Assembly (NCBI RefSeq): GCF_041296385.1
Contig: NW_027184061.1
Coordinates: 1,579,501 to 1,643,500 of the forward strand
DNA from: Aphelocoma coerulescens
Taxonomy: Eukaryota; Chordata; Aves; Passeriformes; Corvidae
Length of the DNA: 64,000 bases
Direction: 5' to 3'
Made by a program: the position numbers and the translations under genes. Shown one piece after another: positions 59,995 through 64,000 of this stretch. The notes below the pieces were generated by a model, which saw only the letters and a list, made by a program, of their open reading frames with translations, had not been told where the DNA came from and ran no database searches. The first letter of the stretch is position 1. Each line of letters begins with the position of its first letter.

Positions 59995-62545
59995 CACAAA
60001 GATAATAATAAGGGTAAATACAAAGAAATAAACACAAAGAAATACAAAGAAAATACAAAGAGGTGAAAGAGGACAGGAGCTCACTGGACTGGTCCTTGGC
60101 AGTGCCCAGGCAGACCCTGCATGAATTTGGCTGCCTGAATGCAGCTCTTGCCTGGGCCCCAGGGGTGGCCCCCTCTGGGTGTCTCTCCCAGCACCACAGG
60201 GATGCTCCTGCCCCTTCCCTGGTGCCCCAGGGTTCTGCAAGCGCCTTCTGGGGCCACCCAGACACCTCCCTGGGCCTCTGGAGGCCCCATGGCAGAATGC
60301 AGACAGGGATTGAATCAAAGCTTCCTTGGAAGATGGAGGCAGGAGAATATTGCCCACGATCTTCTTTCCAGCTGCCCTCCACACTCCTGCAAATCCTGCT
60401 GGGACACTCAGGCTCTCCATTTCGGGGCTCTGCAGCTCCCATGCAAACCCATCCATCACTGTGTCCCCTCTCACATGGATATCAAGAAAATGACACAGCA
60501 ATATCTAGAAAATGTGAACTTGATTAATTTGACTGCTCTAAAATTCTACAACTCGAGGATGACTGGAAGACTACGGGGTGAGAACGTTATGCCTCCAAAA
60601 AGGGTCAAGAGTTTGGAACTGGAACACTCAGGGAAACTTCAGCTTCTGGGGGAAAAGGTGCCCTTCCTCCTCTCTCCCTTTGCTTTATACATCTGATCTG
60701 GGTCATATGGTTGGAACATCCCCTTGGCTGATTTGGGTCCGCTGGCCTGGCTGTGTCCCCTGCCAGGATCCTGCCCACTCCCATCCCCTCTGATGGGGGA
60801 AGGAATGGCAGAGGGACAGCGCTGCTGGGCAGTAGCCAGAACACCGCTCTGTTACCAGCACCCGTCCAGCTACCAATGCAAAGCACAGCCCTGGAAGGCC
60901 CGTGAACTTTCCCTCAGGCAGACCCAACACACGGGACTTGAGCTGCCAGCAGCCCAGGTCACCCTCTGCCAGCCCCGCTCCTTGGACCTTGTGTCCCCAC
61001 AAGCAGACACAAAGTGTTTCTGCTGCTCCCCCTCCTGCACAAATCCACCGAGAGCTGGGATTTTTCCAAGTCTCATGTCTCCATTGTGCCGTATTCCCAA
61101 AGAAGCAGCAGCCCCTCCCGATGAACACGGCGAGTTGCACGGATGCTTGTCAGCTCCACTGCCTGCCTAGAAATCTGGAAACTGCTTCTAAATGCTGCTC
61201 CCTTCAGCTCTGGGGCACCGACTGACACAGAGCTGGGAAACAAATGCCCTGGCTGCTGGCTGACAAGGTGAGTTCCGCCAGAGTCAGAGCTCTGTGGGAA
61301 ATCTCTATCCATGCCTCTCCTTTGAATAGATCCGCACACGGGGTGCGCAGGGACGTGTCCTGTATGGAAAGGAAGGAGTGTGCCAGCACCGTGGCTGACA
61401 CTTTCCCTCTCCGTGTGCGTTCCACAGCCACGGGTACACAGACGTGATGGAAACCCTCGCACAGCCAGAGCCTTCTGTCCCTGCAGAACGGAGCGCGGCG
61501 GGTGGGGGCGGTTGGTGGGCAGCGAGTCCCGGACAGCGGGCGAGATCCGGCTCCACAGCTGCCAGGCCCTGCTAAGGCTTAATGCCGCCTCCTCGGCAAC
61601 AGGAAAGGCCTTCAGCCTCGTCCCTGCCCAGAGGGGCAGCGCTGGCCTGGCTGCACAGCTCGTTTTCCCCACAGGTTGCAGGAGATGAGATCACAGCGCT
61701 TGCAAACAGCGACTGCGAGCCACAGCTCTGGGTGCTCACCATGAACCTCAGCTCTGCCAGCGCTGTCTGCCCCAGGCTCCAGGGGATGCAGTGGGAGCCC
61801 GGCTGGGCTCTGCCCTGGGGCCATTCTCCAGGGACAGCTGCACACAGGGAGCATTTGGTTGCCACAAAGAGCCAGGCCATGGCTGCAGGGAGCTGCTCCA
61901 GGTGTGGCCTGCACTGCTGTGTGCTGCGCTCTGGGGCTGCTGCTCCCCGCAGAGGGGACTGCACTGGGGTGCCAGAGGAGACAGAGAAGCTCCAGCTGAA
62001 GCCTAACTGGGCTGGGTGGCTGGGCTGGGAAGAGTGGCGAGGGTCAAGGGCATTCCCAGAGCTCATCCTGCTCTGTGAAGAACGAGGAAAAGGGAGTGGG
62101 AAGCCAGCAGTGAGCAGAGCTGAGGCCTGGAGAGCAGCTCTGAATGACCCCCAAATCTCACCAGAGCTCTGAGACATTGCTGTTCTTCAGCCAGTGACAA
62201 CATGAGTCCCTAAACCTGGGGCTCGCTCTTCCTCGTGGCCAGGGGCATCAAGGAAGGCTACAGTGCAATGGGGACTGCGGTGAGCTGGGAATTCACTGGG
62301 GGAGAGAGGGAGAACTTGTGGAGCCAAAGGCAGGTGGGGGAGAGAACTGTTCAGAGAAAGGCTGAGCTTCAGCTTGAGCAAGCTGAAAAATGGCATTGGG
62401 GGTCAACCCAGACTGATTTCATTTCAGAAGTTACTGAACAAGTTTGTTATTGGGGGGGTGTCATATTTTCCCCTGGAGGTGCACGCTCTGCAAACTTGAG
62501 CTGCACTGCCGAGCTGCTCAAGCACGTCTCTGCTGCAGGTCACGG
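59995..62545. repeat. Duplicated non-coding block, right copy
   Basis: Uninterrupted counterpart of 10,361-11,353 joined to 15,839-17,390. It shows that the left copy's insert is extra. No gene is recognised; the open frame 61,582-62,172 matches that at 16,421-17,011. Confidence 0.75.
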
Positions 62546-62559
62546 CGTTTCTTCTTTGG

Positions 62560-63880
62560 CTTCTCGTGGCCCCGGGGCTGAGCCGCAGCAGAGCCCTGGC
62601 GGAGCCCAGAGCAGCCTCAGCATCCACAGAGCCCGGCTGCAAGGAGAGAAAGCAGAAAGCGCCCGTCAGCTGAAGGCTCCCGTCCCCCTTGTCCCAGCCG
62701 CCCGCGGTGCCCAGGCCGTGCTGGCCGCGCTCAGAGCGCTGCCCAAAGCTGCCCAGCATTGCTGCCTCTGGCAGGAGAGCAGGAGGGCAGGACACGTGCC
62801 CAGCCTGCAGCCGGCCGTGGCACAGCCACCTCCTCAGCAGCTGCCCAGAGCGGGATGCTGCTGCGCTCGCTGCCGTCTCCCAAAAGCCCTTATCCCAGCC
62901 GTGCCAAGAGGACGGGCACCCACCTCACGCCTCCCGCCGCCAGAAGAAAAGCTGCTCCCAAACAGTGTCCTTAGCCCTTCTCCAAGGGCACGTCCCACCC
63001 ACGCCACAGCTGCTCCCAAGCACTTCACCATCCGGACCAGACAGCACCTAGAACGCTTCCTTTGGGAAAACAAACCAAATGAAAAGAGATTACAGACAAA
63101 AATGGAAAACAAGGAAAAAGGTAAAAAATCTTCTCTCTGCTGGGGCCTTGAGGAAGGCCCAAGCCCGCCATGCGAGGGAAAAACCCACCCACGGGCCAGG
63201 GCAGCCCACGCTTTCTGCCTTCCCCCTGCACTGCCCCCAAAAGTCATGCTGAGCCCAAAGCCAACAAGGGCAGTGGAGCAGCCCAAGCCCTTCCTTGCCT
63301 GCAGAGCAAAGCAGCCCATGCACAGCTTCTGGTGTCCAACCTCTGCTCCCACCATGGGGCTTTGTTTGTGTCGGGCTGGCTGCCCCAGCCCCAGCCCCAG
63401 CCCCAGCGCGGGCCACGGTGGGTGCTGGGGGCTGTTGGCAGGGCCAGGAGCAGACTCCCAGTTCAAAACCAGCCCAGCCCATCCCCCCAGCCCTGCCAAA
63501 AAGCAGCTTGGCAGCCGACTGAAGAATTGGTTGCATCCGCCCCAGCAAAGGGGGGAACCTTTGCTTCCCGGCCAGGCTGTGCAATGCACAAATCTGGGAG
63601 CATCCCCCTGCGTGTGGACTCATCTGCAAATTCGCTGTGGAGCCTGGCTTTGGAGAAGGTGCCACCATTGAAGTCCATCATCTTCAGCTTGCCAGGTGGA
63701 GGAAGAGCTTGTCATCCATGATGTCACCCTCCATGTCTCCAGCAGCAGCAGCCGCACCTGGCACAGCTTCTCCAGGGGCTCCTTCTTCCCTGGGGCTGGA
63801 GCAGGCTGTCAGCGCTCTGCCCAGGGCCCCGGCTGTCGCTGAAGAAGGACAAGCAAAAGCAGCTGGCGTGGGGGCCACCA
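62560..63880 (-). pseudogene. PIM1-like kinase pseudogene, right copy
   Basis: Counterpart of 17,400-18,720 with the same defects: GDI in place of the catalytic HRD, the in-frame stop, and DFN where DFG should be. The window ends before the place where a second intact PIM-like gene would be expected from the left copy (18.9 kb onward). Confidence 0.7.
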
Positions 63881-64000
63881 GTGCTGGGAAGAGCAGCTCA
63901 GCTCCAGCAGCAGGGCTGCCCGTGCCCAGCTGAGGAGCCCTGCGCAGCGATTCAGGCAGGACAAAATCTCTGCCTTTCTTTGCTGCTTCTTGCCAAGGCG

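Noticed and set aside
62235..63671. A 478-codon plus-strand ORF
   Set aside because: It is antisense to the PIM pseudogene, and the equivalent frame in the left copy is broken, so it is not conserved.

Overview
The window looks like nuclear DNA of a songbird (passerine). The evidence is two PAK3-like kinase genes and PIM1-like kinase sequences, both families known to be expanded in the zebra finch lineage; CR1 LINE fragments; an amplified-type avian C2H2 zinc-finger gene; pieces of avian MHC class II B; and several avian endogenous retroviruses (ERVs). Genes have introns and CpG-island promoters. Nothing prokaryotic is present.

Layout. (1) 1-10.36 kb and 40.14-50.5 kb are two copies of one segmental duplication. 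Each holds an ERV env tail, an LTR-like block, a CpG-island promoter, an intact 11-exon PAK3-like kinase gene on the plus strand (511 and 505 codons by my splice model), a CR1 fragment in the last intron and a PIM-intron relic. (2) 10.36-19 kb and 59.99-64 kb are copies of a second duplicated block. Only the left copy carries a 4.1 kb insert, which holds a broken RNF128-like (GRAIL family) exon and a 780 bp stepwise polypurine tract. Both copies carry a PIM1-like pseudogene. (3) 18.9-21.4 kb is an intact five-exon PIM1-like kinase gene on the minus strand (412 codons). (4) 21.9-26.6 kb holds a CR1, simple repeats, an orphan MHC class II X-Y promoter module, the last two coding exons of an MHC class II B gene, and minisatellites. 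(5) 27-31.3 kb is an old minus-strand retrovirus (LTR, leader, gag) interrupted by a very young 2.27 kb plus-strand provirus. (6) 33.6-35.4 kb is a zinc-finger gene with a second orphan X-Y module upstream. (7) 35.5-40.6 kb is decayed ERV sequence. (8) 51.2-58.9 kb is a decayed full-length minus-strand ERVL-like provirus with a solo LTR inside it.

The most striking element is the young provirus at 28,502-30,768. Its two LTRs differ by one base in a C run, and it is bounded by a perfect 6 bp target-site duplication. Its only long ORF joins a Gag matrix-like N-terminus to a Y-box-type cold-shock domain. It has no pol or env. This is the architecture of a replication-defective, host-gene-carrying (gag-onc style) retrovirus, but with an RNA-binding domain as cargo.

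The second theme is the kinases. Both PAK3-like genes encode complete kinase domains. In place of the usual GTPase-binding region they have a run of 12-13 acidic, tryptophan-containing decapeptide repeats, and this exon differs between the copies far more than the kinase exons do. PIM sequence lies directly downstream of each PAK gene, which suggests PAK and PIM amplified as parts of one unit with LTRs near its edges.
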